Below, in pieces: positions 45,095-55,969 of a DNA stretch of 64,000 nucleotides (positions are counted from its first letter, which is position 1; every line of letters begins with the position of its first letter). The stretch is taken from assembly GCA_034231615.1 (NCBI GenBank), contig CM067302.1:14302990-14366989 (forward strand), in the 5' to 3' direction. Below the pieces are notes generated by a model. It was given only the letters and a program-made list of their open reading frames with translations. It was not told the DNA's origin and searched no databases. The stretch is from Meghimatium bilineatum. Lineage: Eukaryota > Mollusca > Gastropoda > Stylommatophora > Philomycidae. Both the position numbers and the translations under genes were made by a program.

Positions 45095-45490
45095 TAATAT
45101 TGGACAATAAACAAACTGGAAAGTGGGAGATTGGAGGCAACGGAGATGTGGTTCTACAGAAGAATGCTGAGAATACCATGGACTGCCAGAAAAACTAATG
45201 TAGATGTGTTAAAAGAGTTAAATGCGAAACGTACCTTAATCAACAATATAAGAAAAAGGCAATCTTCTTTTTTTGGCCACTTCATGAGACAGGCAGGTTT
45301 AGAGAACATAATCACAACAGGCAAGATTGAAGGCACCAGAGACAGAGGGCGACAACGTGAGAAAATATTAGACAGTTTGACAACCTGGCACGGCAAAGAA
45401 ACAACAACGACTTTGATACATAATACTGTGGACAGGGAGCTGTGGAGAGCCATGACCGCCTACGCCACCCGGCATGGCACCTGATGATGA
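45095..45490 (+). pseudogene. LINE 3' fragment with GAT tail
   Basis: The open frame EATEMWFYRRMLRIPWTARK through ELWRAMTAYATRHGT-stop is almost identical to the 41.2-kb copy. It then runs into GATGATGATGA and a (TA)n tract. Confidence 0.82.

Positions 45491-45529
<39 letters not shown>
45489..45529. repeat. (TA)n microsatellite at LINE 3' junction
   Basis: About 20 TA dinucleotides between the 3' end of the plus LINE fragment and the 3' end of the minus LINE fossil. Confidence 0.9.
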
Positions 45530-45535
<6 letters not shown>

Positions 45536-45847
45536 GCTAGCTTGCACTTTTCTGGGATAGTTTTGAGAATCCATTCTTCTACCATGTTCACATCTGAGCG
45601 AATATCTGCATTGGTTTGCCTTTCTGTCCATGATATTCTTATGACCTTTTTATAACATTTCATGTCAAATGAAGAGATTTTTGTTCCATTTCGGATGTCA
45701 TTGTCCACGACTCACAGCAATATGTTGCCAATTGAAAAAAAATATAGTTTCTTAATAGTTTTAAATTTCTTTTTCTGTTTGCCCCTTGCCAAATATTTTT
45801 CTTCCCGGTTTTGTGTTTGTTTGTTTAGGGCCATTGCTAATCTCTTT

Positions 45848-46127
45848 TTTCTTCTTCCTCTTCTGCATTTGTTCTCAAATTCCTGTAGATCAGCAGGATG
45901 TAGTCCGGAGAATGGAATGCGTTGTGTCATGGTTTACAGCATTGCTGCAATATCTGTGCCTTTTGCCTGACACATCCGACTTCAGCATGACTTTGGGTCA
46001 CTGACCCTATATGGGATGGGACAGCCAACTTCATCCCGTAACCTCCTTCGCCTCGTACGACATGCATGGAAGGTAAACAGTGTTGCTATTCTTTGCTCTC
46101 CTTTCGGGCCCTTACAACACACGGGCG
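45848..46127 (-). mobile_element. GAA-tailed SINE-like element, long form
   Basis: This is a minus-strand copy of the 29.2-kb element, from CGCCCGTGTGTTGTAAGGGC to GAACAAATGCAGAAGAGGAAG. AATCTCTTT repeats on both sides (45839-45847 and 46128-46136). It is inserted in a decayed LINE. Confidence 0.78.
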
Positions 46128-46918
46128 AATCTCTTTCTGATCTCTACGAAGCAATCTTCTGTGGCGTTGACGGTTGACCGGAGATATTCAAAGTTTCTGA
46201 CACTTTCTAGTTGTTCTTTGTCAATGAATATTTTAGGTGTGAGTTCATCTCTGCTGATATGCATTATTTTTACTCCTTTTTTGCATTGCAGAAAACAAAG
46301 ATATGTCTCATTATGGTGTATGATTGACATAATCATGTGTTCTAGACCTGGGGGGATCCTTGATACTCATATTAAGATAATGTCATCTGCATATCTAATT
46401 TCTGGAATCTCGTGTCCTCCGATATTAAGGGTTTGAAACTATTCATAACAAGTCTTCTATACATTTCGCATGACATTTACTGCGTATATGTTGAACAGGT
46501 ATAGTGAGAGGATGCATCCTTGTCTGACTCCTTTTTGGACCACAAACCAGTCAGATGTTTCTTCCTCGAGGCAGACAGAAGCCCGTTATTCCTGATAAAG
46601 CATTTTAATGAGCAATATGAGATGGCATGGGAAACTCATGTTTTCCATTATATTTTCCTGATGTTATGCGATCGAAAGTTTAGAATAGTCTATGAAACAG
46701 GTGTATGTATCTGCATTTAACTCTCTGCAATTCTCTATTATTTTTCTCACGTTGAAGATGTGATACCTGCTGCCTCTGTTCTGTCTAAAACCTGCCTGAA
46801 CTATATTGATTTCACTATCCATATTATTCTTCAATACACTAAACCAGCTAAGGGAAAAACACTGGTCCACAGAGATGGATATCCACAGAAAGATGTATGG
46901 GAGCACTAATGAGCTTTC

Positions 46919-47079
46919 TTCTTCTTCTTCAGCGTTCATTCTCAAACTCCCACTGGATTTCTCTTGTAACAGGACAATGATCCTACAAGATTTCCAGTTG
47001 AATGTAGTCCAGAGAATGGAAATGCGTTGTGTTGCCGTTTTATTTGCGCCAGTGGCCCAACACATCCGTCTTCGTCGGT
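46919..47079 (-). mobile_element. GAA-tailed SINE-like element, short form
   Basis: The 12-bp TAATGAGCTTTC is duplicated at 46907-46918 and 47080-47091. Minus-strand order is CCGACGAAGACGGATGTGTT head, TAAAACGGCAACACAACGCA, ACTACATTCAACTGGAAATC, GAGTTTGAGAATGAACGCTG and a (GAA)n tail. It is inserted in the RT domain of the 45.5-47.5 kb LINE fossil. Confidence 0.85.
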
Positions 47080-47518
47080 TAATGAGCTTTCAAATACAGC
47101 AGCATTTATTAAGAAAATAGGACTTGCTGTGTAGACAAGTCAAATTGCGAACGAGAAGAAGAAGAAGACTATCCATATCTTGTTCCAATTATTTTCATGG
47201 TGATCCTGAGAAATATCTTGCTGCACGACCGATCAATGCAATTCTTCCATAATTTGTGCAGAGTTTCAAATTGCCCTTCTTTGGAAGTGGTATATATACT
47301 GATCTTTTCTAATCTCGTGGCCATATTTCACTTTTCCAGATCTTAACACAGAGGGCATGATGAACACTAGGCTTTCCTTCTGCTTGTATCAATTCAGCAA
47401 CCAATTTGTCAGACCGTAGTGACTTGCAAGTTTTTAAGTTTTGAAATTATCCAATGTACTTTTCTATGATGGGTTCTGGTTCAAGTACTATTCAAATTCC
47501 ATCTTTAACATAAGCACA

Positions 47519-47800
47519 GTTAAGTCTAGGTTTCAGCTAGAGCAGTGACTCCAAAAAATATCCAGCTAATGTCCTCTTTGTTAAGTCTTGGTTTCAGCTA
47601 GAGCAGTGACTCCAAAAAATATCCAGCTAATGTCCTCTTTGTTAAGTCTAGGTTTCAGCTAGAGCAGTGACTCCAAAAAATATCCAGCTAATGTCCTCTT
47701 TGTTAAGTCTTGGTTTCAGCTAGAGCAGTGACTCCAAAAAATGCCCAGCTAATGTCCCCTTTGTTAAGTCTCAGTTTCATCTAGAGCGGTGACTAAAAAA
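47519..47800. repeat. 61-bp repeat, about 4.5 copies
   Basis: CAGCTAGAGCAGTGACTCCA and ATATCCAGCTAATGTCCTCT repeated. The last copy is diverged. Confidence 0.9.
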
Positions 47801-48004
47801 TGTCCAGAAAATGTCCCCTTAGACATTTTGTAAAGTCTTAACTCCCTCCCTCCCACTTTTAATCTCCAATTTAATCATACTCCCACATTTTGCAGCCACA
47901 TTATAATTCTTGGATACTACAAATCAAACTACCGGTTTGTGGCATGGAGTAGGAAAAAACAATGTTTCAGTAAGAGATTTTCATAAGGGCATAGTAACTG
48001 ATGC

Positions 48005-51000
48005 TATTATCTGATAGTTAAACTGTTGTTATAAGTTATCTGATAGTTAGCTGTTGTTATAAGTTATCTGATAGTTAAACTGTTGTTATAAGTTATCTGA
48101 TAGTTAAACTGTTGTTATAAGTTATCTGATAGTTAGCTGTTGTTATAAGTTATCTGATAGTTAAACTGTTGTTATAAGTTATCTGATAGTTAGCTGTTGT
48201 TATAAGTTATCTGATAGTTAGCTGTTGTTATAAGTTATCTGATAGTTAGCTGTTGTTATAAGTTATCTGATAGTTAGCTGTTGTTATAAGTTATCTGATA
48301 GTTAGCTGTTGTTATAAGTTATCTGATAGTTGTTGTTATAAGTTATCTGATAGTTAGCTGTTATAAGTTATCTGATAGTTAGCTGTTGTTATAAGTTATC
48401 TGATAGTTAGCTGTTGTTATAAGTTATCTGATAGTTAGCTGTTGTTATAAGTTATCTGATAGCTGTTGTTATAAGTTATCTGATAGCTGTTGTTATAAGT
48501 TATCTGATAGTTGATGTTATAAGTTATCTGATAGTTAGCTGTTGTTATAAGTTATCTGATAGTTAGCTGATGTTATAAGTTATCTGATAGTTAGCTGTTG
48601 TTATAAGTTATCTGATAGTTAGCTGATGTTATAAGTTATCTGATAGTTAGCTGTTGTTATAAGTTATCTGATAGTTAGCTGTTGTTATAAGTTATCTGAT
48701 AGCTGTTGTTATAAGTTATCTGATAGTTGATGTTATAAGTTATCTGATAGTTAGCTGTTGTTATAAGTTATCTGATAGTTAGCTGTTGTTATAAGTTATC
48801 TGATAGTTAGCTGTTGTTATAAGTTATCTGATAGCTGTTGTTATAAGTTATCTGATAGCTGTTGTTATAAGTTATCTGATAGTTGATGTTATAAGTTATC
48901 TGATAGTTAGCTGTTGTTATAAGTTATCTGATAGTTAGTTGATGTTATACGTTATCTGATAGTTAGCTGTTGTTATAAGTTATCTGATAGTTAGTTGATG
49001 TTATAAGTTATCTGATAGTTAGTTGATGTTATAAGTTATCTGATAGTTAGTTGATGTTATAAGTTATCTGATAGTTAGTTGATGTTATAAGTTATCTGAT
49101 AGTTAGCTGTTGTTATAAGTTATCTGATAGTTAGTTGATGTTATAAGTTATCTGATAGTTAGCTGTTGTTATAAGTTATCTGATAGTTAGCTGTTGTTAT
49201 AAGTTATCTGATAGCTGTTGTTATAAGTTATCTGATAGCTGTTGTTATAAGTTATCTGATAGTTGATGTTATAAGTTATCTGATAGTTAGCTGTTGTTAT
49301 AAGTTATCTGATAGTTAGCTGTTGTTATAAGTTATCTGATAGTTAGCTGTTGTTATAAGTTATCTGATAGTTAGCTGTTGTTATAAGTTATCTGATAGTT
49401 AGCTGTTGTTATAAGTTATCTGATAGTTAGCTGTTGTTATAAGTTATCTGATAGTTAGCTGTTGTTATAAGTTATCTGATAGTTAGCTGTTGTTATAAGT
49501 TATCTGATAGTTAGCTGTTGTTATAAGTTATCTGATAGTTAGCTGTTGTTATAAGTTATCTGATAGTTAGCTGTTGTTATAAGTTATCTGATAGTTAGCT
49601 GTTGTTATAAGTTATCTGATAGTTAGCTGTTGTTATAAGTTATCTGATAGTTAGCTGTTGTTATAAGTTATCTGATAGTTAGCTGTTGTTATAAGTTATC
49701 TGATAGTTAGCTGTTGTTATAAGTTATCTGATAGTTAGCTGTTGTTATAAGTTATCTGATAGTTAGCTGTTGTTATAAGTTATCTGATAGTTAGCTGTTG
49801 TTATAAGTTATCTGATAGTTAGCTGTTGTTATAAGTTATCTGATAGTTAGCTGTTGTTATAAGTTATCTGATAGTTAGCTGTTGTTATAAGTTATCTGAT
49901 AGTTAGCTGTTGTTATAAGTTATCTGATAGTTAGCTGTTGTTATAAGTTATCTGATAGTTAGCTGTTGTTATAAGTTATCTGATAGTTAGCTGTTGTTAT
50001 AAGTTATCTGATAGTTAGCTGTTGTTATAAGTTATCTGATAGTTAGCTGTTGTTATAAGTTATCTGATAGTTAGCTGTTGTTATAAGTTATCTGATAGTT
50101 AGCTGTTGTTATAAGTTATCTGATAGTTAGCTGTTGTTATAAGTTATCTGATAGTTAGCTGTTGTTATAAGTTATCTGATAGTTAGCTGTTGTTATAAGT
50201 TATCTGATAGTTAGCTGTTGTTATAAGTTATCTGATAGTTAGCTGTTGTTATAAGTTATCTGATAGTTAGCTGTTGTTATAAGTTATCTGATAGTTAGCT
50301 GTTGTTATAAGTTATCTGATAGTTAGCTGTTGTTATAAGTTATCTGATAGTTAGCTGTTGTTATAAGTTATCTGATAGTTAGCTGTTGTTATAAGTTATC
50401 TGATAGTTAGCTGTTGTTATAAGTTATCTGATAGTTAGCTGTTGTTATAAGTTATCTGATAGTTAGCTGTTGTTATAAGTTATCTGATAGTTAGCTGTTG
50501 TTATAAGTTATCTGATAGTTAGCTGTTGTTATAAGTTATCTGATAGTTAGCTGTTGTTATAAGTTATCTGATAGTTAGCTGTTGTTATAAGTTATCTGAT
50601 AGTTAGCTGTTGTTATAAGTTATCTGATAGTTAGCTGTTGTTATAAGTTATCTGATAGTTAGCTGTTGTTATAAGTTATCTGATAGTTAGCTGTTGTTAT
50701 AAGTTATCTGATAGTTAGCTGTTGTTATAAGTTATCTGATAGCTGTTGTTATAAGTTATCTGATAGCTGTTGTTATAAGTTATCTGATAGCTGTTGTTAT
50801 AAGTTATCTGATAGTTGATGTTATAAGTTATCTGATAGTTAGTTGATGTTATAAGTTATCTGATAGTTGATGTTATAAGTTATCTGATAGTTGATGTTAT
50901 AAGTTATCTGATAGTTGATGTTATAAGTTATCTGATAGTTGATGTTATAAGTTATCTGATAGTTGATGTTATAAGTTATCTGATAGTTGATGTTATAAGT

Positions 51001-51385
51001 TATCTGATAGTTGATGTTATAAGTTATCTGATAGTTGATGTTATAAGTTATCTGATAGTTGATGTTATAAGTTATCTGATAGCTGTTGTTATAAGTTATC
51101 TGATAGCTGTTGTTATAAGTTATCTGATAGTTGATGTTATAAGTTATCTGATAGTTAGTTGATGTTATAAGTTATCTGATAGTTGATGTTATAAGTTATC
51201 TGATAGTTGATGTTATAAGTTATCTGATAGTTGATGTTATAAGTTATCTGATAGTTGATGTTATAAGTTATCTGATAGTTGATGTTATAAGTTATCTGAT
51301 AGTTGATGTTATAAGTTATCTGATAGTTGATGTTATAAGTTATCTGATAGTTGATGTTATAAGTTATCTGATAGTTGATGTTATA
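48005..51385. repeat. 3.4-kb 24/28-bp satellite, about 125 copies
   Basis: The core TTATAAGTTATCTGATAG is followed by TTAGCTGTTG (28-bp unit), CTGTTG or TTGATG (24-bp units). The middle (about 49.27-50.73 kb) is a homogeneous run of identical 28-mers. The flanks mix variants, and 50.8-51.38 kb is mostly the TTGATG 24-mer. Confidence 0.96.
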
Positions 51386-51672
51386 TGTTATTTGTATTTG
51401 GAACAGAAGTTAATATCTCATCTGTTTTCTCTGAAACATATTTTTAGCTGAAATGAAATCATGCCTTTAATGCAGTAAATTCCCAAATTGTTTTGTGCTC
51501 CAATTGAAATCACCTCGTGCCCACCTGCCCTTCCGTTTGGGAACCATTGAGTTTGATTTGTATCATTTGAATTGAAAAATGTTCTCTTACTTCCTGCACT
51601 TAAAGTAGCAAGCTTTATATCCTTCTTGACTGGTCCAGTGTTACTTAAAGATTCATTTGATCCCTACTTCTC

Positions 51673-51993
51673 ATGCAGCCACATGCAGCGTGTCTAAGTT
51701 TGGAATGCATTCAGAACAAGGGTGTGTGGATAGCTCTCGGGTGTACAAGTGATACCCATATTGTGATTAAGAGACATATGCTTGGATTAGTTTCTATCAC
51801 ATCAAAACATGCACTGACACAGTTTAAAAATTGTATAAGTGCAACGAATAACAACAAACACTGGAAAAAAACCCACATATTTGATGTTACAGGTTCAAGA
51901 CTCGAAGAATGTCATGTATGCAGGTGCGGGGAAAATGATTGTATAGGTTGCCACTGTTCGAGACACACTCAAAGGGAAGGAAAAGATAAATGA
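51673..51993 (+). CDS. Unassigned 106-codon ORF
   Basis: The frame is open from an ATG and is non-repetitive. Its C-terminal part has clustered Cys/His (HVCRCGENDCIGCHCSRH), suggestive of a metal-binding patch. It follows the 28-bp satellite. I recognise no family. It may be a decayed transposon ORF or chance. The absence of visible splice sites or an extended coding context keeps confidence low. Confidence 0.2.
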   Translation: MQPHAACLSLECIQNKGVWIALGCTSDTHIVIKRHMLGLVSITSKHALTQFKNCISATNNNKHWKKTHIFDVTGSRLEECHVCRCGENDCIGCHCSRHTQREGKDK

Positions 51994-52134
51994 TGGTGAA
52001 AATCTATCAAGTCAATGAATGTGAAAATTATAACACCTTTCGGCACGGAATGCTGGGAATAGTGTTACGGAAAAGTTGTTTAAAAAACGCAACTTATAAC
52101 CGATAATACAGAAGAGAATGATGTGGTCAAAGAT

Positions 52135-52210
52135 AATTCTGTTCGAGGAGGGCCACACGTTCAAGGAGGGCCACACGTTCGAGGAGGGCCACACGTTCGA
52201 GGAGGGCCAC
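52135..52210. repeat. 18-bp repeat, 4 copies
   Basis: GTTCGAGGAGGGCCACAC repeated. Confidence 0.85.
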
Positions 52211-52507
52211 AATCAGGTTAGAGGGTTTCTCTGCAATTTTAAGAGATTCAAGTCATTGCTTATAAGTGTGGAGTCATAGTACAATAACCTCCAGTATGAG
52301 AATACCCGGATCGCCATTGGTTCAGACAATCATTAATCATTTGTACCCTATCGTTACTTGATCTTTAGCGTTAATCTGATGCAAATAATCGTTCTCCTGA
52401 AGTTGATATCACTAACTTTGATAAATCTTGGTCTAACTAAAGATCAAGAGGCATTAAGGGCAGATATGAGTTTTAGGGAACACTGATCCATTGACATACG
52501 GTTTTAT

Positions 52508-52652
52508 CTTCTTCTTCTTCAGTATTCATTCTCAAATCCCGCTAGATCTCTTGTAACAGGACAATGGTCCTACAAGATTCCCATATGGAAATGCACTGTG
52601 TCATTATTTTATGTGTGCCAATATCCCGACACATCCATCTTCTGCGGGGTGC
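52508..52652 (-). mobile_element. GAA-tailed SINE-like element
   Basis: This is a minus-strand copy with a (GAA)4 tail and AGGACAATGGTCCT. It lacks about 20 bp in the middle. Target-site duplication is not clear. Confidence 0.68.
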
Positions 52653-52679
52653 AGTTATTTGACTAGAAGGACTCACAAA

Positions 52680-52915
52680 GTTGATAAGTTTTCTTCTATC
52701 TTCTATATCCATTTCTTAAGTACTGTCCTCACTGCCACTCAGTTCTGTGCCTTCCACTGTCATATTCAATAAGGTTTTTGATATTTTATTTCCAACAATG
52801 TCTTGGGTGGATTATACTTGATTTTTTTTTTTAACCTTGTAAACAATTCACTGTTCTTGTTCTTCTTCCTGGAACCTTGTAATCCCCAAGCCAATTGTCA
52901 AAGCTGTCAATACTG
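52680..52915 (-). pseudogene. Possible decayed LINE fragment
   Basis: CCTTGTAAACAATTCACTGT...CTTCCTGGAACCTTGTAATC and the ATTCAATAAGGTTTTTGATA...CAACAATGTC block resemble the 44.8-kb fragment in order, but identity is low. Confidence 0.3.
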
Positions 52916-53029
52916 CATGCTTCCCATTAGGAAGTTGCAGGGAGGTTGTGTGTGGCTTGTATGATAAAGACAAGATTATAAAAAGAAAAAACAGTTTTAA
53001 GGACTATTGAAGACATCTCTCAAACACTG

Positions 53030-53165
53030 CAGGATTGGCCCAAGTATCTGGGAAACCCTAGCCCTTTGACCACCCAGATTGGCATGATGAAATCAGTGTA
53101 GGATTGACCCAAGTACCTGGGAAACCATAGCCATTTTACAGCCCAGATTGGCATGATTAGGTCAG
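53030..53165. repeat. 70-bp direct duplication
   Basis: GGATTGGCCCAAGTATCTGG...CAGATTGGCATGAT occurs twice. Confidence 0.75.
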
Positions 53166-53454
53166 TGCAGACACTAAGCATTTTAAAACAAGTAAAACAA
53201 AGCGGGTAATTAAAATGAGATTTTTAAAATTTAAGTAATCAGACAGCTTTTCCCCCTCAAGGCCTTCTTTATTCCTGTTCTGATATTGTTGCTAATGAAA
53301 CTCCAACAGACTTTTCAGAGCCTGGATTCAACTCTTCATCTAACTGAAGACTCACCAACATCAAAACTAGTTGACTTTTTCAATGCCATGCTTATCTTTG
53401 ATCGGGAACAAGAAATATCAACATTACCAAAGACATATACTTGATTCTTGATTA

Positions 53455-53730
53455 AAAAACAGCATCACGGCACATAGGACACACAGGACATTCAAGTGCT
53501 CTGCTCTCTGGTTCCAGCAGCCAACCAAGAGTATGTAGACTCAAAGTCCCAGCCAGATGCTGAATATGTAATCTTCATAACTCCAGAGAAGACGCACTTT
53601 CTCCTCTCACCCCTGGTCATCTGACATTCTTTGTATGCGCACATTGTCATCTCCAGTATCATCTTCTTCTCTGTAATAAATGAATGACTGGACTTATTAG
53701 GTCGGCCCTCTTTTAAAAACAGTGCCATTA
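53455..53730 (-). pseudogene. 3' end of the RNase H-bearing LINE family
   Basis: Minus-strand RPNKSSHSFITEKKMILEMT and SWLAAGTREQST plus the CCTATGTGCCGTGATGCTG end align by eye with the copies at 40.9 and 42.6 kb. Decayed. Confidence 0.45.
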
Positions 53731-54015
53731 ATCATGGAATTGCCTGTCAATAAGTCTGCTCTTTCGATACCTGATACAAGACGAGGTCAGTATATCCAGG
53801 CAACACTTTGACAGGGCAGTATATCCATGCAGTATGTGACCTATTCTTTTCTTAAAATAGAAAACATATTTTACATACCTAACCCTAAATAAATAAATTT
53901 TTCAATTAAATTATGAACATGAAATTTACAAACATAGACAGGGTAAATAATTCAATATGTGGTGGTGGCGTCTACTTGTACTGTACCAAACAAATTAATA
54001 TGATTATCAACTTAC

Positions 54016-54149
54016 CACATACTGGAGAACACTTCTAAAGACACCACCTCCTGCAAAGCGTAATTCATATCAATACGCAGTGTTAGGGCTGACCTCTCCT
54101 CAAGATCGTATATGAAGTTTAATATAGTTTTCAAGTCATTTTTGTTCTC
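54016..54149 (-). CDS. TTC3-like exon a (134 nt)
   Basis: The acceptor is CTGTTAATAG and the donor is GTAAGT. Of the three frames only one is open. It encodes a 44-residue, leucine-rich, probably helical segment that begins ENKNDLKTIL and ends EVFSSM plus two nucleotides (TG). Those two bases join the G that opens the 22-kb exon to make a tryptophan codon, so this may be the next exon upstream across a 32-kb intron. A further exon lying between them cannot be excluded. In my memory of TTC3 a similar helical stretch with a W-P pair precedes the TPRs. The upstream neighbour would have to end in phase 0, and I could not identify it. Confidence 0.6.
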
Positions 54150-54544
54150 CTATTAACAGAGAGAAACAGAGGTATATGATTGGAGAATAATTAGTGACAA
54201 CTAGCAAAGGATAAGATACAACAATAAAATAACATACATCAATAAGATACCAGATTCAACAATAAGATAACAGATACAATATGATAAAAAATATAACAAC
54301 AATATAATAGATACAACAATATAGCAGATACAATAAGATAACATACAATCAAAATAATAGATACAAAATAAGATAACAGATACAATAAGAAAACAGATAC
54401 AACAATAAGATAATAGATACCATAAAATAATAGTTACAACAATAAGATAATACTAACCGTCTAATGTATTAATGTCATTTTCTGCATACAGTGTTATATT
54501 TGGTTAGACCCAACAAATATATACTTTACTTTTGTGCATCATGT

Positions 54545-54779
54545 CCAGTTTTTATAAACAAATGAAACCCTTTGATCCTTTGTCGACATACTTATTAATG
54601 TGTATCGAGAAAAGAGATTTTACCACTTCAGACACAGCCTCTGTGAGTTGATTAGGCATAGGTGTATCTACTATTACAATAATGTGTCCACCATGTTTGC
54701 ATATGAATACAGATTTAAGATGATTTCTTAATTGATCTGTGTGCGGGATACTCATGGCATTTGTTGTCATTTGCATTTA
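54545..54779 (-). CDS. Unassigned ORF, possible 5' exon
   Basis: This open frame of 74 codons starts MQMTTNAMSIPHTDQLRNHL and includes the hydrophobic run GGHIIVIVDTPMP. It does not look repetitive and does not match the LINE families here. It lies just upstream of the first recognised TTC3-like exon on the same strand. A GTAAAA or GTATGT inside it could act as a donor, but only the former would give the needed phase 0. Function is unknown. It could be a coding 5' exon or chance. Confidence 0.25.
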
Positions 54780-54894
54780 GTGTGCTACCATACCGGACAT
54801 GTATTGATGTAATTATTTCTATACGTACCACCACTAGGGCTTGCGACAAAATGGCCGACAAGAACGAATGTGTTCTTGTTGCGGTGCTCGATTA

Positions 54895-54958
54895 ACGGTT
54901 GTTCCTTCCCGAAAGTAATGGCAACCTACGGGAATATTGTGCCTAGAAATTTCCAATG
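54895..54958 (+). mobile_element. tRNA-SINE family 1 body fragment
   Basis: GAAAGTAATGGCAACCTACG and ATATTGTGCCTAGAAA match the body of the family 1 SINEs, without the tRNA-like head. This is a short 5'-truncated remnant next to a LINE fragment. Confidence 0.45.
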
Positions 54959-54966
54959 GATTAAAC

Positions 54967-55148
54967 AATAATGGAGGGAAGAGTACCTGGGAAGAGGAGA
55001 AAGGGCAGACCAAGAAGACGATGGACTGACGACATTAAAGATAACATGAATACATTGGTAGAAAATGCAAGCCACATCGCCCAAGACAGAGAGAGGTTCA
55101 GAGAGTTCATTGGGAAAACAATGTTCTGGAAGGAATACGTCACATGAC
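54967..55148 (+). pseudogene. LINE C-terminal fragment
   Basis: RVPGKRRKGRPRRRWTDDIK, DNMNTLVENASHIAQDRERF and REFIGKTMFWKEYVT-stop in one open frame. It is the best preserved copy of this family's C-terminus here. Confidence 0.78.
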
Positions 55149-55251
55149 ACACACCACCACTTTGCGGTCCATAAATATTGTAATGGAACAGTGCTTCTCT
55201 AATGTGCCTGCCAATAATGGCTAGATCATCTTTTAAGAAATTACTGACCAC

Positions 55252-55345
55252 CGAAGATGGGCCATTGGCACAAATAAAACGGCAACACAGCGCATTTCCA
55301 TTCTCTGGACTATATTCAACTGGAAATCTTGTAGGATCATGTTCC
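55252..55345 (+). mobile_element. GAA-tailed SINE-like element, 3'-truncated
   Basis: The head and body (CCGAAGATGGGCCATTGGCA to GGAAATCTTGTAGGATCATG) are present, but the sequence stops before the tail. It lies between two LINE fragments. Confidence 0.6.
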
Positions 55346-55364
55346 TTAATTAAATGAGAAAAAC

Positions 55365-55960
55365 TTAAAGCAGGTGAATAGTTTCAAATATTTAGGAACA
55401 TTAATAACTTCAGAAGGTAAATGCAAGACCAAAATTATAAGCAGAATAGGACAAGCAAAAGCAGCATTCCATAAAATGAAAAACATCTTGTGCAACAAGT
55501 CCATATTGATGGATACTAGAAAAGGTGCCCTCAAATGCTACAATGAACCAGTGCTACTCTATGGAAGTTAAGCATGGACAATAAATAAGACATCATAAAA
55601 ATCATTGGAGGTAACGGAAATGTGGTTTTATCGAAGAATGTTACGCATTCCTTGGACAACAAAAATTATTAATGAAGAATGTCTTAGAAGGATGGATGTG
55701 AAAATATGCATTATTGATAATATAAGAAAAAGACAGTCAATATTTATTGGGCACATAATGAGAAGAGGAGGCATTAACAATATAGTGACAACAGGAAAGA
55801 TAGAAGGGGAAAAATCAAGGAGAAGACCCAGAGAAAAAATATTAGACAGTTTGACTAAATAGCTTCAACTGACAACACCAACAGAGATGATGACATAGAG
55901 ATCGATGTACATGGAGAAATATGATCGCCATTCAGCATGGCACTTGATGATGTTGATGAC
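55365..55960 (+). pseudogene. LINE 3' fragment, decayed relative of 41.2 kb copy
   Basis: NSFKYLGTLITSEGKCKTKI, ISRIGQAKAAFHKMKNILCN, EVTEMWFYRRMLRIPWTTKI, RKRQSIFIGHIMRRGGINNI and RPREKILDSLTK. It extends farther 5' than the other copies. It ends at GATGATGTTGATGA. Confidence 0.78.
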
Positions 55961-55969
55961 CTGTTCCTT

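Larger units (their letters stand above)
45535..47480 (-). pseudogene. Decayed LINE interrupted by two SINE insertions
   Basis: Minus-strand pieces in order are EIWPRD.KRSVYIPLPKKGN, QAGFRQNRGSRYHIFNVRKI, ADTYTCFIDYSK (RT finger and palm), SKDPPRSRTHDYVNHT, VRNFEYLRSTVNATEDCFVE and CYKKVIRISWTERQTNADIR. GAA-tailed SINEs sit inside it at 46919-47079 and 45848-46127, each with a target-site duplication. Its 3' end abuts a (TA)n tract at 45489-45529. Stops and frameshifts are frequent. Confidence 0.8.
1..54149 (-). other. TTC3-like: Host gene locus: multi-exon TPR protein, TTC3-like (partial, both ends missing)
   Basis: Eight short minus-strand exons with AG acceptors and GT donors form one reading frame from 54149 down to 3744. 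Junction phases run 0/2, 2/1, 1/0, 0/2, 2/2, 2/0, 0/1 and 1/2, and every join restores an open codon series. The product contains a W-containing helical segment, then three tandem TPR motifs, then a Q-rich helix (REEILQQRRQIQ). This order resembles the TPR region of the E3 ligase TTC3, as remembered from the human protein; no alignment was run. Another TPR protein remains possible. TTC3 has a C-terminal RING that ubiquitinates targets such as AKT, but no RING is visible here, so ligase function is inference. The start codon and 5' exons are not identified. The 3' part continues beyond base 1. Introns hold most satellites and transposons of the window. Confidence 0.6.

Noticed and set aside
48005..51385. 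CRISPR-like array
   Set aside because: The units are contiguous 24/28-mers without unique spacers, in a eukaryotic setting. It is an ordinary satellite.
54425..54505. Possible micro-exon between TATGCAG and GTTAGT (about 24 nt, minus strand)
   Set aside because: Its phases cannot connect to exon 54149-54016, which needs a phase 0 predecessor.
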